NCBI RefSeq assembly: GCF_024499015.1
Contig: NZ_CP098604.1
Span: 3,596,001-3,660,000 of the forward strand
DNA: 64,000 nucleotides
Source: Xanthomonas hortorum pv. pelargonii
Lineage (GTDB): Bacteria; Pseudomonadota; Gammaproteobacteria; Xanthomonadales; Xanthomonadaceae
Direction of reading: 5' to 3'
Below are positions 33,903 through 44,588 of the stretch, piece by piece (position 1 is the first letter of the stretch; each line of letters begins with the position of its first letter). The notes under the pieces were generated by a model. The model was not told the origin of the DNA, did no database searches, and worked only from the letters and a program-made list of their open reading frames with translations. The position numbers were made by a program, and so were the translations under genes.

Positions 33903-36674
33903 TCAGTTCGGTGCCGCATCCGAGCCAGTATGCGGATCGGCCGCCCGCAATAATCCGCGTTGCAAGGCCTGCGCCAAGGCGCTTTCGCGACTACGCGCGT
34001 CGAGCTTGCGGTAGAGATTTTTCAAATGGAACTTGACGGTGTTTTCTGACAGGTGCAAACAGCGTGCGATCTGTTTGTTGGAATAACCACGCGCCAGTTG
34101 TGCCAGCACTTCCAGTTCGCGTTCGCTGAAAATATCGCCGGCCGGGTCTTCGTCGCCACTGAGGCGTTCGAGCAAGGCTTGAATGGTAAGCGCACGCGTG
34201 GTGCCGCCCACGGTATGCGGGTCGTGTTGACGCAGCGAGCGCAGCATCGCCTTGGCCGGCAGGCCGAGTTCGACGATCGCCTGCCAGCTTTGCGTCAGCG
34301 CCACATGATCCAGCGCGCTGTACAGATGCGGCAGCGCAGCGACCAGTTCGCCGCGCTGCTGCAGCACCAGGGCGATGCGCGCACGGGTGCGGGCGAGATG
34401 GCACAGGTTGTCGTTGGCCAGGCAGGCGTGTTCGATCTGGCCCAGGATGGTCAGCGCCGCGCTGCTGCGGCCGGCCAGGCGATGCCAGCGTGCCAGCGCA
34501 AAGCCCATCGCCGCGCGGTCGCGCCAACGGTGCGCCGAGCGCAGGGTATGCGCCAATCCGGATTCACCCCCGGTGCGCGCGATCAGGACATCGATGGCGG
34601 CATTGCCTGGATGCTCCAGCAACAGCATCAGGCGCCAGGCTGCGGCCAGTTCCGATAGCCGCATCAGCTTGCGCCCATGCGCGATCTGTTCGATGTGCTC
34701 GAGCAGCGCCAAGGCACTGCGCCCGCTGTGATCGCGCACGCGCTCCAATCCCAGTGCGGTGTCGTAAGCGGCCGCCAGCACGTCCATGCCGCCGTCGTGT
34801 TGCTCCAGCAATTCCAGCGCCGGATGCAGCAGATCGGCCGCATCGTCGTGATGCCCGCGTTCGTAATGCAGTTGCGCCAGCAGACAGTTGGCGGCTGCTT
34901 CCAGCACGCGATCCAGTTGCGGCGTGCGTGCGCACCCGCTCAGTGCCTGTTGGTAACAGGCCTCGGCGTCGCTGAGGCGACCGCGATAGAAGAAACTCTG
35001 GCCCAACGACAACAGCGCCTGGCTCGCGCCCAGTTCGCTGCCGCCACGCTGCATCGCATCGCGTGCGTTCAAGGCATAGCGTTCGCTTAGTACAAAGGCG
35101 CCTTGCGCAATGGCGGTGGTGGCACAGATGCACAGCAGCATGCCGCGTCCGAGATGGTCGTCTTCGTCCAGCGCGGAGGCTTGTGCGGCGATCTGGGTCA
35201 GGCCATGCGGATTGCCGCAGATCTCATCGAGGCGATCGCGCAGTGCCGCCACCACCACGGTGTAATCGCGCTGCAAGGGCTCACGCAGTGCAGCGGGAAA
35301 GTCGCGGAAACGTTCCAGCAACAACCGCGCGTGGCTGAATTCGCCAAGCTTCGCATGCAGATGCGCTTGAGTGAGATTCAGCGCCGGGGTGTCGCGGATG
35401 GTGCGGTGTTCGAAGTGACGCAGCAGCGCGCGCACTGCATGCGTGCCGTGGGTCAGCAGCAGTTGCCAGGTACCGGCACGCGCGATGTAGCTGGCCGCCA
35501 GGTCGCCGCAATCGCCGCGCGATGCGTGCCGCACCGCTTCGGCCAGATACTGATGATCGCCGAACCAGCGCGCGGCACGTTGATGCAGTTGCATGGCCTG
35601 GCCAGGATGCTCGCGGTCCAGCAGCTGCTGCAAAAAGTCGGCGAACAACGGGTGATAGCGAAACCACTCGCGCTCGCCATCCATGGGCACCAGCAGGCCG
35701 TGGAAATGTTCCAGCCGCGCCAGCAGCCGGCCGCTGTCGTCGCGCTGGCGCACCGCATCGGCCAGCGCGGCGTTGACGCGCTCCAGCACACTGGTGCGCA
35801 ACAACAGATCGCGCGTGTCGGCATCCAGATCGTTGACCACCTGCTCGGCCAGGTACGCGGCGATCTGCGCGCTGCGCCCGGAGAAACGCGCGGCCACTTC
35901 CTGCTGACGTTGCGCGCCGCCTTCCAGCCACAGCCGCGCCAGATGCAGCGCCACCGGCCAGCCTTCGGTGTAACGCAGCAATTCTTCCACGACCGGCGCG
36001 GGTACCTGCGGCCCCAGCAATGCCTGCGCTTCGCGCTCGTCCAGCGCCAGTTGCGCGCTGCCCACGCGGCTGAGCAGCGCCTGCAGATCCAGGCGGGCCA
36101 ATGGCAGCGCCGGTATGCGTCGGGTGGCCAGCAACAGGTGCAGACGTCCGCCGCTGTGTTCGACCAGGCGCAACACCAGCTCGTCGACGATGCCGCTGCC
36201 GAGCCGGTCGTAGTCGTCGAGAATCACGCTGATGCGCCGTGGCGCGGCGCGCAGCGCGCGGATCAGCACCGTCACCGCCTCGCGCGGGTCCTGATCGCGG
36301 TTATGCAGCACCGCTGCGCACAGTGCCTGATCCGCCCCTGCGCTCTGCAGCGCCAAGGCCAGATGGCCGAGGAAGCGCGCGGCGTCGGCGTCTTCTTCAT
36401 CCAGTGACAGCCACGCCACAGCGGCGTGATCGCGCGCGCACAGCTGCGCATGCCACTGCGTCAGCAGGGTGGTCTTGCCAAACCCTGGCGGCGCCAGCAA
36501 CAGCGTGAGCGGGCGGGCGTGTGCCTGATCCAGCGCAGCCAGCAACGCGCCACGCACCACCGCACCAGGGCGCGCCAGCGGCGGCTCCAGCTTGCTGGCA
36601 AGCAGCCAATCGGGAAGAACGGAATCGCGCGACGGTGACGGGCGCGGAGTAAGCAACGCAACAGGCTTGAGCAT
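33903..36674 (-). CDS. MalT-type LuxR-family ATP-dependent regulator
   Basis: About 923 residues. An NTPase domain near the N-terminus has Walker A 'LLAPPGFGKTTLLTQ' and a following 'VAWLSLDEEDADAARFLG'. A long all-helical, TPR-like middle follows, then a C-terminal LuxR helix-turn-helix ('FSERELEVLAQLARGYSNKQ', 'NTVKFHLKNLYRKLDA'). Proteins of this design (MalT, AcoK) bind a small inducer and ATP before activating transcription. The start at 36674 opens 'MLKPVALLTPRP'; earlier codons lack similarity. It converges on the azurin end of the oxidation cluster and may control it (inference). Confidence 0.9.
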   Translation of the reverse strand: MLKPVALLTPRPSPSRDSVLPDWLLASKLEPPLARPGAVVRGALLAALDQAHARPLTLLLAPPGFGKTTLLTQWHAQLCARDHAAVAWLSLDEEDADAARFLGHLALALQSAGADQALCAAVLHNRDQDPREAVTVLIRALRAAPRRISVILDDYDRLGSGIVDELVLRLVEHSGGRLHLLLATRRIPALPLARLDLQALLSRVGSAQLALDEREAQALLGPQVPAPVVEELLRYTEGWPVALHLARLWLEGGAQRQQEVAARFSGRSAQIAAYLAEQVVNDLDADTRDLLLRTSVLERVNAALADAVRQRDDSGRLLARLEHFHGLLVPMDGEREWFRYHPLFADFLQQLLDREHPGQAMQLHQRAARWFGDHQYLAEAVRHASRGDCGDLAASYIARAGTWQLLLTHGTHAVRALLRHFEHRTIRDTPALNLTQAHLHAKLGEFSHARLLLERFRDFPAALREPLQRDYTVVVAALRDRLDEICGNPHGLTQIAAQASALDEDDHLGRGMLLCICATTAIAQGAFVLSERYALNARDAMQRGGSELGASQALLSLGQSFFYRGRLSDAEACYQQALSGCARTPQLDRVLEAAANCLLAQLHYERGHHDDAADLLHPALELLEQHDGGMDVLAAAYDTALGLERVRDHSGRSALALLEHIEQIAHGRKLMRLSELAAAWRLMLLLEHPGNAAIDVLIARTGGESGLAHTLRSAHRWRDRAAMGFALARWHRLAGRSSAALTILGQIEHACLANDNLCHLARTRARIALVLQQRGELVAALPHLYSALDHVALTQSWQAIVELGLPAKAMLRSLRQHDPHTVGGTTRALTIQALLERLSGDEDPAGDIFSERELEVLAQLARGYSNKQIARCLHLSENTVKFHLKNLYRKLDARSRESALAQALQRGLLRAADPHTGSDAAPN

Positions 36675-36923
36675 GAGGCGAGGGCGGCCGTGGCAAGCGT
36701 CGGCAGCGCGCCGACTCGACGCACTGCAGATCGTGATGAAACAGCGGCGACGCACCAGGCGTCACCGTGACCGGCGACGACGACACATCCGCTGCTTCGA
36801 GGGTCCCCACCCATGCCCGTCCGTGGACACCTTTCAGAAAGGTATGACAGCCACAAGACAAAAGCAAAGTTTGCGGTGGTCGCTGCGCAAATCACATCCA
36901 GCAGCGACCCGCATGAATGCGCC

Positions 36924-38213
36924 TCAGCGCGCCACTTCCGCAAATGCCTCGCGTGCCGCTGCAAGCGTGGCTTCGATCACCGCAGCGTCGTGCGCGCTGG
37001 ACATGAAGCCGGCTTCGTACGCCGACGGCGCCAGATACACGCCCCGTTGCAGCATCGCGTGGAAGAAACGGTTGAAGGTGGTGATATCGCAGGCGGTGGC
37101 TTGCGCGTAGCTCTCCACGATCTCGTCGGTGAAGAACAGCCCGAACATGCCGCCGACCTGATTGGTGGTGACCGCGATGCCGGCCGTGTGGGCGGCATCT
37201 TCCAGGCCTTCGCACAACGCGCTGGTCTGCGCGCTCAGGCGCGCGTGGAAGCCCGGCTCCTGCACCAGCTCCAGCATCGCCAGGCCCGCCGCCATCGCCA
37301 CCGGATTGCCCGACAAGGTGCCGGCCTGGTAGATCGGGCCGGAGGGTGCGATCTGCTCCATCAGGTCGCGCCGGCCGCCGTATGCGCCCACCGGCATGCC
37401 GCCGCCAATGATCTTGCCGAAGGTGCTCAGGTCCGGGGTCACCCCGTAATGCGCCTGCGCGCCACCGAGCGCCACGCGGAACCCGGTCATCACTTCGTCG
37501 AAGATCAGCAGCGCGCCGTGCCGCGTGCACAGCGTGCGCAGGTGCTGCAGGTAGCCGGCCTGCGGTGGAATGCAGTTGGCGTTGCCGACCACCGGTTCGA
37601 TGATCACCGCCGCTACATCGGCGCCGATCTCGTCGAACAGCGCCGTGGCGCCTTCGAAATCGTTGAAGGTGAGGGTGGCGGTCAGCTCGCTCAGGCCGGG
37701 CGGCACGCCGGGCGAGGTCGGCACGCCCAGAGTGAGCATGCCGCTGCCGGCCTTGACCAGAAACGAGTCGCCATGGCCGTGGTAACAGCCTTCGAACTTG
37801 ACGATGCGATTGCGCCCGGTGGCGCCGCGCGCCAGGCGCACCGCCGACAGCGTGGCTTCGGTGCCGGAATTGACCATGCGCACCATTTCGCAGGAGGGCA
37901 CCAGCCGATTGATCGTCTCGGCCATGGTCACTTCGGCCGCACACGGCGCACCGAACGACAGCCCATCGCGGATCGCACGCTCCACCGCCTCGCGCACCGC
38001 CGGGTGATTGTGGCCGGCGATCATCGGCCCCCACGAGCCCACGTAGTCGATGTAGCGGTTGTCGTCCACGTCATACAGATACGGGCCATCGGCGCGCGCC
38101 ACGAAAAACGGCTCGCCGCCAACCGACTTGAACGCCCGCACCGGTGAGTTAACGCCGCCGGGCAGCAGGGTCTGCGCCTGGGCGAACAGGGCGTGGGAGC
38201 GGGAGTGGTTCAT
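36924..38213 (-). CDS. hemL: Glutamate-1-semialdehyde 2,1-aminomutase
   Basis: A 429-residue PLP enzyme of the C5 pathway that makes 5-aminolevulinate for haem and corrin synthesis. Key regions are '[18 protein letters not shown]' at the N-terminus, '[20 protein letters not shown]', '[17 protein letters not shown]' and the lysine site '[16 protein letters not shown]'. The start at 38213 is at the N-terminus expected for the family. It is divergent from the Oar-like receptor gene. Confidence 0.97.
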   Translation of the reverse strand: MNHSRSHALFAQAQTLLPGGVNSPVRAFKSVGGEPFFVARADGPYLYDVDDNRYIDYVGSWGPMIAGHNHPAVREAVERAIRDGLSFGAPCAAEVTMAETINRLVPSCEMVRMVNSGTEATLSAVRLARGATGRNRIVKFEGCYHGHGDSFLVKAGSGMLTLGVPTSPGVPPGLSELTATLTFNDFEGATALFDEIGADVAAVIIEPVVGNANCIPPQAGYLQHLRTLCTRHGALLIFDEVMTGFRVALGGAQAHYGVTPDLSTFGKIIGGGMPVGAYGGRRDLMEQIAPSGPIYQAGTLSGNPVAMAAGLAMLELVQEPGFHARLSAQTSALCEGLEDAAHTAGIAVTTNQVGGMFGLFFTDEIVESYAQATACDITTFNRFFHAMLQRGVYLAPSAYEAGFMSSAHDAAVIEATLAAAREAFAEVAR

Positions 38214-38520
38214 GCGCGTAGATCCTTGAGTGATGCCGATGGGGCGGCGCTGCCCGACCACGGGCAGCGCACGCGCCATTGTCAGGCTTGCGCACCCTGT
38301 CCGCCTACCCACCGTGTGCCTGCCTACCCGTCGGAGCCGGCGGGTAGGGCAACGCGGCTGCCTATGATCGAACGGGACGGTATCGATGGTTTGGGGCATG
38401 AGCTGATGGCGGGTGGTCATTGGTGCTTCGATCCGGATGTTCAGTAAGTGTGATTCCGGTAGCCACTGGCGCCGTTCATTTTTGTCGCGTTGCCGACAGT
38501 TCCAGACTTGGGGAGAAAGC
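38214..38520. other. 307-bp divergent intergenic region
   Basis: Lies between divergent hemL and the Oar-like receptor gene, so it must hold both promoters. The bases before the receptor start carry GGGAGAAAGC as the ribosome-binding site. I see no hairpin, riboswitch or small gene I can defend. Confidence 0.5.
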
Positions 38521-41500
38521 ATGAACCGTAGTATCCAGAAGCGTGCCTTGGCGTTGGCGCTGGTCGTGGCGATGGGGAGCGTCCACGCGCAGTCCACCAG
38601 CGGCAGCATCGTCGGCAGCGTGGGGCAGAGCAGCGGCACCAGCGTGCTGGTGGAAAACAACAGCGGTTTTACCCGCGAAGTGCCGGTGGATGCGCGCGGC
38701 CGTTACACCGCCGGCAATCTGCCGCTGGGTACCTACAAGGTCACGGTCAAGCGCGATGGCGCAGTGGTGGAAACCCGCGAAAACGTCGCCATCACGGTTG
38801 GCGCCAACACCGACGTCTCGTTCACTGCCGCGTCGGGGAGCGGTATGCAGACCCTGGATAGCGTCACCGTTACCGCCGCAGGCCTGACCACCATAGACGT
38901 CAGCAGCGTGGACACGCGCACCGTGGTCACCGCCGAGCAGCTGCAGCAACTGCCGCTGGGCCGTACTGCCGAAGCCATCGCCTTGCTGGCGCCGGGCGTG
39001 GTGGTCAACAGCGGTGGCTTCGACAACGGCCCGCTCGGCGGTTCGCTGCCCAGCTTCGGCGGCTCGGCCGCCAGCGAAAACGCCTATTACCTCAATGGCT
39101 TCAACACCACCACCATCAGCAACAATCTTGGCGGTCTGACCCCGCCGTACGGCGCCATCGACCAGCAGGAAATCTTTACCGGCGGCTACGGCGCGCAATA
39201 CGGCCGCGCCAACGGCGGCGTGATCAACCAGATCGGCAAGCGCGGTACTAACGAGTGGAAGTTCGGCACCGCAGTGATCTGGGAGCCGAACGGCCTGCGC
39301 GCCAATCAGCGCGACATCTACTGGCGCCCGGATGCGCAGGCCAGCACCGTCAACAACGCCGCCTATCGCTATGCGCGCGCAGCCAACGGCCTGTACCAGC
39401 CGGCCAGCGAGGCCGAAGCCAACCAGACCACCTACAGCGCCTATGTCGGCGGGCCGATCATCCAGGACAAGCTGTTCTTCTTCCTGGCGGCCGAGCAGGT
39501 GGATTCGGACGGCGTGCGCGTCGGCACCAATCGCGACACCGACAACGGCCGTACCGGTGGCCTCACCGATTACGACTACAAGCAAAAGCGCTGGTACGCC
39601 AAGGTGGATTGGAACATCACCGACAATCATCTGATCGAGGTGACCGGCGCCAGCGACGAGGCCGAAACCAACGGCTCCATCTACCGCTACAACTATGTCG
39701 ATCGTACGCGCGGCAGCTATTTCACCGACGAATCCACCTGGAAAACCGGCCCGACCCTGTTCACCGGCAAGTACACCGGCTATCTCAACGACAATCTCAC
39801 CGTAACCGCGTTGTACGGCAAGATGAGCACGCCCGACGAGCTGACACCCTTCAATTACAACGCGGCCGGTGGCCCGGTCATCAACAGCGCCGCATTGCAG
39901 AATCCTGCCTATACCGGCGGCACACCGCGCATCGGCAGTCAGCTGGTCACCTCGGTCAGCTCCCCGGATCGCGAGTACAAGAAAGACAATCAGCGCCTGA
40001 ATCTGGAATGGCGCATCGGCCACCACACGCTCAACTTCGGTATCGATAACCAGAAGTCCGAAGGCATCGATGTCGGCTCGGTGCTTTCCGGCCCCGGCTT
40101 TGCGTGGACCTATGGTCAGACTAACGATCCCAATGGCCTCCTGACGGGTGGACTGGTCAGCCAGTCTGCCAACGAAGCTGGCGGCATCGGCGCGCCGAGC
40201 CCGGGCCTGGTTGATCCGGTCAACGGATCGAGCGGCTATTACGCGGTGCGCAACATCAACACCAGCTTGTATTCGTACGAGGCCAAGCAACGCGCCTACT
40301 ACATCGAAGACAAGTGGCAGGTCACCGATAATTTGCTGTTGAGCATCGGCCTGCGCAAGGACGAATTCACCAACTACACCCCGTCTGGCGATCCTTATAT
40401 CGAAGTGGACAATGCCTGGGCGCCACGGTTGGGCTTCAGCTGGGACGTCAACGGCGATTCGAGCCTGAAGGTGTTCGGCAACATCGGCCGTTACTACCTG
40501 GGCCTGCCGCTGTCGGCAGTGAGCCTGTTCACCCCGGCCACCACCACCGATACCTATTTCACCTACAGCGGCATCAATGCTGATGGCACGCCGATCGTGG
40601 CGCAGCAGCTGGGTTCGGCAGTGTCGGCCAACTCGCGCTTCGGTCGCATCGCCGATGTACGTACTGCGGTGGTCAAGGACATCGAAGGCGAGAACCAGGA
40701 CGAGATCATCCTTGGCTTCACCAAGCAGCTGGACACCGGCTGGGTGTTGGGCGTGCGTGGTACGCATCGCCGCCTCAATGCGGGTATCGACGATCAGAAC
40801 TACGACGTCTCCAACACTGCGTTGATCGCTGCCGCCGCCGCGCAAGGCGTGACCATCGACTTCTCGCAGGTTGCCGGTGCATCGCTGATCAATCCCGGCC
40901 AGACCAACACCTGGGGCGTGATCGGCACCGATGGCCAGTTTCATGAAGTGGCGGTGAGCCGCGAGGCTGCGGGCTTCCCGAAGTTCAAGCGCAATTACTC
41001 TGCGGTCGAATTCAATCTGGAGCGCCCGTTCGACGGCCAGTGGTACGCCAAGGTCAACTACGTCTGGTCGCATAGCTACGGCACCACCGAAGGTCAGGTG
41101 CGTTCGGATCTGTGGCGTACCGGCGGTGCGCTAGGCAGCTATCAGGGCCAGGCGTCGGTCTCTACGACGCAGAGCTGGGATCATGCGGCGCTGATGGAAC
41201 ACTTCAACGGCGATCAATCCAACGATCACCGCCATCAGCTCAAGTTGTTCGGCTTCTACCAGTTCAATCCGCAATGGGGCGCGTCGGCCAACTTCAGCCT
41301 GATTTCGGGCGCGCCGCATAACTGCCTGGGCAACTACTACGGCGACAACTACCCCGGCACGGATCCGGCCGGCTACGGTGGCAGCGCGATCACCGGCGGG
41401 CCGTACCACTACTGCTACAACCCGGAAACCGGCACCGGCGTGGCATCGCCTCCGGGTTCGCAGGGGCGTCTTGGCTGGATCGCGCAGCTCGACATGGGGG

Positions 41501-41697
41501 TGACCTACAAGCCGGCATTCGCCGCCGGCAAGCTGGCACTACGCTTCGACGTGTTCAACATCACCAACGAGCAGACCGCGACCAACATCTACCCGTTCTC
41601 GCAGCTGCCCGACAACACCACCAACCCGCTATGGGATCAGGTCGTCGCCTATCAGGCACCGCGCTCGGGCCGGGTGACGCTGAGCTACGACTTCTAA
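38521..41697 (+). CDS. Oar-like TonB-dependent receptor with carboxypeptidase-regulatory domain
   Basis: About 1058 residues. After a signal peptide ('[16 protein letters not shown]') comes an ~80-residue carboxypeptidase-regulatory-like domain ('[20 protein letters not shown]'). A plug follows ('[18 protein letters not shown]', '[19 protein letters not shown]'), then a very long barrel ending in Phe ('GRVTLSYDF'). This layout is the Oar/OmpA-related type of TonB receptor, often tied to uptake or export of peptides and signals. The start is the ATG at 38521 with a good Shine-Dalgarno sequence. The substrate is unknown. A strong terminator follows. Confidence 0.92.
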   Translation: MNRSIQKRALALALVVAMGSVHAQSTSGSIVGSVGQSSGTSVLVENNSGFTREVPVDARGRYTAGNLPLGTYKVTVKRDGAVVETRENVAITVGANTDVSFTAASGSGMQTLDSVTVTAAGLTTIDVSSVDTRTVVTAEQLQQLPLGRTAEAIALLAPGVVVNSGGFDNGPLGGSLPSFGGSAASENAYYLNGFNTTTISNNLGGLTPPYGAIDQQEIFTGGYGAQYGRANGGVINQIGKRGTNEWKFGTAVIWEPNGLRANQRDIYWRPDAQASTVNNAAYRYARAANGLYQPASEAEANQTTYSAYVGGPIIQDKLFFFLAAEQVDSDGVRVGTNRDTDNGRTGGLTDYDYKQKRWYAKVDWNITDNHLIEVTGASDEAETNGSIYRYNYVDRTRGSYFTDESTWKTGPTLFTGKYTGYLNDNLTVTALYGKMSTPDELTPFNYNAAGGPVINSAALQNPAYTGGTPRIGSQLVTSVSSPDREYKKDNQRLNLEWRIGHHTLNFGIDNQKSEGIDVGSVLSGPGFAWTYGQTNDPNGLLTGGLVSQSANEAGGIGAPSPGLVDPVNGSSGYYAVRNINTSLYSYEAKQRAYYIEDKWQVTDNLLLSIGLRKDEFTNYTPSGDPYIEVDNAWAPRLGFSWDVNGDSSLKVFGNIGRYYLGLPLSAVSLFTPATTTDTYFTYSGINADGTPIVAQQLGSAVSANSRFGRIADVRTAVVKDIEGENQDEIILGFTKQLDTGWVLGVRGTHRRLNAGIDDQNYDVSNTALIAAAAAQGVTIDFSQVAGASLINPGQTNTWGVIGTDGQFHEVAVSREAAGFPKFKRNYSAVEFNLERPFDGQWYAKVNYVWSHSYGTTEGQVRSDLWRTGGALGSYQGQASVSTTQSWDHAALMEHFNGDQSNDHRHQLKLFGFYQFNPQWGASANFSLISGAPHNCLGNYYGDNYPGTDPAGYGGSAITGGPYHYCYNPETGTGVASPPGSQGRLGWIAQLDMGVTYKPAFAAGKLALRFDVFNITNEQTATNIYPFSQLPDNTTNPLWDQVVAYQAPRSGRVTLSYDF

Positions 41698-41725
41698 TCG
41701 CGTTGGGCGATGGAGTCAAAACCGG

Positions 41726-41760
41726 CAGCGACGCGTGATGGCACGCGTCGCTGTTTTTTT
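41726..41760 (+). terminator. Rho-independent terminator of the Oar-like receptor
   Basis: A perfect 12-bp stem (CAGCGACGCGTG / CACGCGTCGCTG) with a 4-base loop is followed by seven T. Confidence 0.93.
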
Positions 41761-41837
41761 GGGTGATGGGGCTCTAACCAGCTTCAATCGTCTGAATAAG
41801 GCGCGCGACCCGCGCGACTTTTTACCGGGTCACGGCC

Positions 41838-41905
41838 AACGCTCTGATGCGGCGAGGGCAGCGCGCCCCCGGCCCACTGAGCTTTTGCCTGCATCTATCC
41901 GACGC
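41838..41905 (+). repeat. Degenerate right half of a subtype B element
   Basis: GCGGCGAGGGCAGCGCGCCC followed by CACTGAGCTTTTGCCTGCATC matches the right arm and right flank of B copies, but the left half is not recognisable. It is probably a decayed copy. Confidence 0.45.
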
Positions 41906-41991
41906 GACGACTCGATCATTCGGTTGTATTGATTGGGTTGGACGATGCGGATAGATCAGGTGTAGAGCGGTTGATCTGCGGTTTGGCTGCA

Positions 41992-42100
41992 GGGCCCTTG
42001 CCCGCCTACCATCGCGGGACACGCCGCAAGTACGTCCGTGTAGGCTCTTACGCGGCATCCATGCCGCGTAAGGTCCCGCGATGGTAGGCGGGCAAGGACC
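41992..42100 (+). repeat. Palindromic intergenic element, subtype A (copy A4), perfectly paired
   Basis: The outer arms at 41996-42020 and 42073-42097 form a perfect 25-bp inverted repeat. A CCTACC/GGTAGG pair replaces CCCACC/GGTGGG of other copies, a compensated change. The inner hairpin is TTACGCGGCATCCATGCCGCGTAA (read in halves). Confidence 0.9.
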
Positions 42101-42147
42101 CGTCGAGATGGTCGGTGTGCATGTTTTCAAGCAACCAGCAAACTGTC

Positions 42148-42252
42148 TGGTGCGGTTTCCTCGCCGATTACGGGACCGTTGGCTGCAAAGATGCCGCCAT
42201 TGAGCCCCCAGGGACGGGGTCACGGCGTGTCCCCCGAGGGGCGAGAGCAGCG
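42148..42252 (+). repeat. Palindromic intergenic element, subtype B (copy B3), decayed
   Basis: Follows A4 by about 50 bp. Core and arms are recognisable (CCTCGCCGATTACGGGACCG, CACGGCGTGTCCCCCGAG), but the inner hairpin has lost its symmetry. Confidence 0.65.
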
Positions 42253-42279
42253 CGCACTTGAGTTCTTTGCGTTTGCTGC

Positions 42280-42389
42280 AGGGTCCTTACCCGCCCACCA
42301 TCGCGGGACACGCTGCAAGTACGTCCTTGTAAGCTCTTACGCGGCATCCATGCCGCGTAAGGTCCCGCGACGGTGGGCGGGCAAGGACC
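42280..42389 (+). repeat. Palindromic intergenic element, subtype A (copy A5)
   Basis: Arms CCTTACCCGCCCACCATCG.. and ..CGACGGTGGGCGGGCAAGG with the standard inner hairpin. It starts the second A-B pair of this gap. Confidence 0.85.
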
Positions 42390-42442
42390 AGTCGAGTTGG
42401 TCGGTTTGCATGGCTTTTAACAAAGCAGCCAGGAAACTCTCT

Positions 42443-42555
42443 GGTGCGGTGTCCTCGCCGATTGCGGGACCGGGACCGTGTGGCGGCATGGATGCCGCCA
42501 CCGAGCCTCCAGGGACGGATTCACGGCGTGTCCCGCGAGCGGTGAGGGCACCGCG
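42443..42555 (+). repeat. Palindromic intergenic element, subtype B (copy B4)
   Basis: An intact B copy with a 6-base internal duplication (CGGGACCGGGACCG). The gap 41698-42682, between converging genes, consists of a terminator and the elements listed here; I see no gene in it. Confidence 0.8.
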
Positions 42556-42682
42556 CCCTCGACCAACCAAGCTTTTGACCTGAGCTTGCGACTGCATCAA
42601 ACATTGCTACGACTCGAAATCTTGATGGTCTTGCGTCTTGGACAGCACGTGTCGCCGGCAGCTCTGTCGTCTGCCAGCAGCG

Positions 42683-43306
42683 CTACTGCGCAAACCCGGC
42701 CCGATATGCCTGCACTGCTGCGACTGGATCCGGCGCGGCGTATACGCCACTGACCACCGCAATCAACGCGGCACCTGCTGCTACCAACTCCGGCACCTGC
42801 GCAGCCGCGATGCCGCCGATCGCCACGCGTGGCACTCCCAGCGCAGCGGCCTGCTGCAACAGCGCAGGCGAGGCGCGACGTGTCGTCACCTTGGTCGTGG
42901 TCGGGAAGAACGCACCGAAGGCCACATAGCTCGCACCGGCCGCCACCGCCGCCTGCGCACGCGCGATCTCGTCGTAGCACGACACCCCGATGATGGCCTG
43001 CGCGCCCAACAGCGCGCGTGCCGCAGCCACCTCGCCATCGTCTTCGCCCAGATGTACGCCCTGCGCGCCCACCTGCAACGCCAACCGCGCATCGTCGTTG
43101 ATGATCAACGGCACCCCGTGCGCAGCGCAGGCCTCGCGTAGCGCGCTGGCCTGTTCCAATCGCAGCGCCGTGGTGGCCTGCTTGTTGCGGTACTGCAGCC
43201 AGGTGACGGCAGGCAGCAGCGGCCGCGTGCGCGCGAGCAGGCGCGCAGTGTCGGGCTCGTCTGGAGTGATCAGGTAGACGCCGCGGGCGTTGTGCAGGTC
43301 GGGCAT
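42683..43306 (-). CDS. thiE: Thiamine-phosphate synthase
   Basis: A 207-residue TIM-barrel enzyme that joins hydroxymethylpyrimidine diphosphate and thiazole phosphate to give thiamine phosphate. '[14 protein letters not shown]', '[20 protein letters not shown]', '[16 protein letters not shown]', '[13 protein letters not shown]' and '[13 protein letters not shown]' are the expected family blocks. The start at 43306 is the family N-terminus. There is no room for a TPP riboswitch in the 71 bp to the divergent rubredoxin gene, and I see none. Confidence 0.96.
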   Translation of the reverse strand: MPDLHNARGVYLITPDEPDTARLLARTRPLLPAVTWLQYRNKQATTALRLEQASALREACAAHGVPLIINDDARLALQVGAQGVHLGEDDGEVAAARALLGAQAIIGVSCYDEIARAQAAVAAGASYVAFGAFFPTTTKVTTRRASPALLQQAAALGVPRVAIGGIAAAQVPELVAAGAALIAVVSGVYAAPDPVAAVQAYRAGFAQ

Positions 43307-43377
43307 GGCAGCGCTTCCGGAAGCGGTGGGTGGGATGGGACAATGCAGTCCCACCGTTGCGTGACCGCGATTATCCG

Positions 43378-43569
43378 ATGAGCGAGACATCCACGACCAC
43401 CTACCGCACATGGATGTGCGTCGTCTGCGGGTTTCTCTACCACGAGGCCGACGGCATCCCCGAAGAAGGCATTGCCCCGGGCACCAGTTGGCAAGACGTC
43501 CCGGAGACCTGGACCTGCCCCGATTGCGGCGTGACCAAGGACGACTTCGAGATGATCGAGATCGGCTGA
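43378..43569 (+). CDS. Rubredoxin
   Basis: A 63-residue rubredoxin with the two iron-binding loops '[14 protein letters not shown]' and '[13 protein letters not shown]'. It is a one-iron electron carrier; its partner is not encoded nearby. The start at 43378 gives a short N-terminal tail before the fold; the frame upstream is antisense to thiE's promoter region. It is divergent from thiE. Confidence 0.96.
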   Translation: MSETSTTTYRTWMCVVCGFLYHEADGIPEEGIAPGTSWQDVPETWTCPDCGVTKDDFEMIEIG

Positions 43570-43666
43570 GGCGCTTGCAGCGCAGTTGAGTGACTGCGTT
43601 TTTGTCGCCAAAACCTCGCCTGCGCCCGCTCGCGCGACGCCGACGAACGCGCAGCTGGCAGTGATT

Positions 43667-44548
43667 TCAGTGCGCGTGCGCGCGCTGACCGTTCAGCTCG
43701 ACCAGATGCTCATGCAGATTGCCCGCATCCTGCGCACCGGGATTGAGCACCAGATAGCGCGACAGATCGTGGCGGGCGCCGTTGCGGTGGCCCAGATGCA
43801 GATAGGCCATGCCGCGGTCGCGCAGCGCTTCTGGCTGATCCGGCACCAGCTTCAGGATGCGGTCGGCACTACGGGCGGCGCGGTCCCAGTGCTCGGCATC
43901 GGCGTACACACCGTGCAGATTGCGCAGGATACGGATCAGGATCGCGCGGTGCGGCGCCGGGTCGAGAATCTGCGCCAGGGCGCGGTCGTCGGGAACCTCG
44001 CCACCCAGATGCGGACGCGCACGCTCGCGCAACTCGTCCACACCCAACGGGCGGCCGCCGTTGAACGGGTCCATCACCAGCACGCCATCGTCCACCGGCA
44101 AACGCACCAGGAAATGCCCTGGAAACGACACCCCCGCCAGCGGAATGCCTAGCCGGCGCGCGACTTCGATCTGCACCATCGCCAGCGAGATCGGGTTGCC
44201 CAGGCGGCGCTCGAAGACCTGATTGAGGTAGCTGTTGCGCGGGTCGTAATACTCGTCGTGATTGCCCGAGTACCCCAGCTCGTCGAACAGATAGCGATTC
44301 ACCGCGGCCATCTTCAGCGGCCACAAGTCGATCGCCTCTACTTCACGGCGCAGATGCTCCACGTGGCTCTGCACCAGCGTGTCGTACAGCTCGGCATCCA
44401 GCTGCGGATACTCGTCGCGCGCGATCAGCAGCGCGGTGGACATCAACGGCACCGCGTCGTCGTCCAGGCTGGCGAGCGCGGTCCAATGGGGAAGTGGGAG
44501 CATGTCGACCATGCTGCCAAGAGTGTCGGCAAGCGGCGCGTGGTTCAA
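43667..44548 (-). CDS. SirB1-family transglutaminase-like/TPR protein
   Basis: 293 residues. The N-terminal two thirds carry the SirB1/transglutaminase-like region ('NSYLNQVFERRLGNPISLAM', 'GIPLAGVSFPGHFLVRL'). The C-terminal third forms TPR-like helices ('RSADRILKLVPDQPEALRDR'). The catalytic Cys of true transglutaminases is not visible: Ser occupies the 'GNPISLAM' position. Function is unknown in general. It converges with the rubredoxin gene. Confidence 0.85.
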   Translation of the reverse strand: MNHAPLADTLGSMVDMLPLPHWTALASLDDDAVPLMSTALLIARDEYPQLDAELYDTLVQSHVEHLRREVEAIDLWPLKMAAVNRYLFDELGYSGNHDEYYDPRNSYLNQVFERRLGNPISLAMVQIEVARRLGIPLAGVSFPGHFLVRLPVDDGVLVMDPFNGGRPLGVDELRERARPHLGGEVPDDRALAQILDPAPHRAILIRILRNLHGVYADAEHWDRAARSADRILKLVPDQPEALRDRGMAYLHLGHRNGARHDLSRYLVLNPGAQDAGNLHEHLVELNGQRAHAH

Positions 44549-44588
44549 GTCCGGTACTTCCTGACAGGAATGGCCTGTGGTGTGAGAT

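Noticed and set aside
38476..41073. An 865-codon minus-strand frame inside the Oar-like receptor
   Set aside because: Antisense shadow of a clear receptor gene.
41992..42555. The palindromic repeats as a CRISPR array
   Set aside because: Units are about 110 bp, internally palindromic, without unique spacers of constant length, and no cas genes are near.
43307..43377. TPP riboswitch before thiE
   Set aside because: Only 71 bp separate thiE from the divergent rubredoxin gene, and none of the conserved THI-box sequence is visible.
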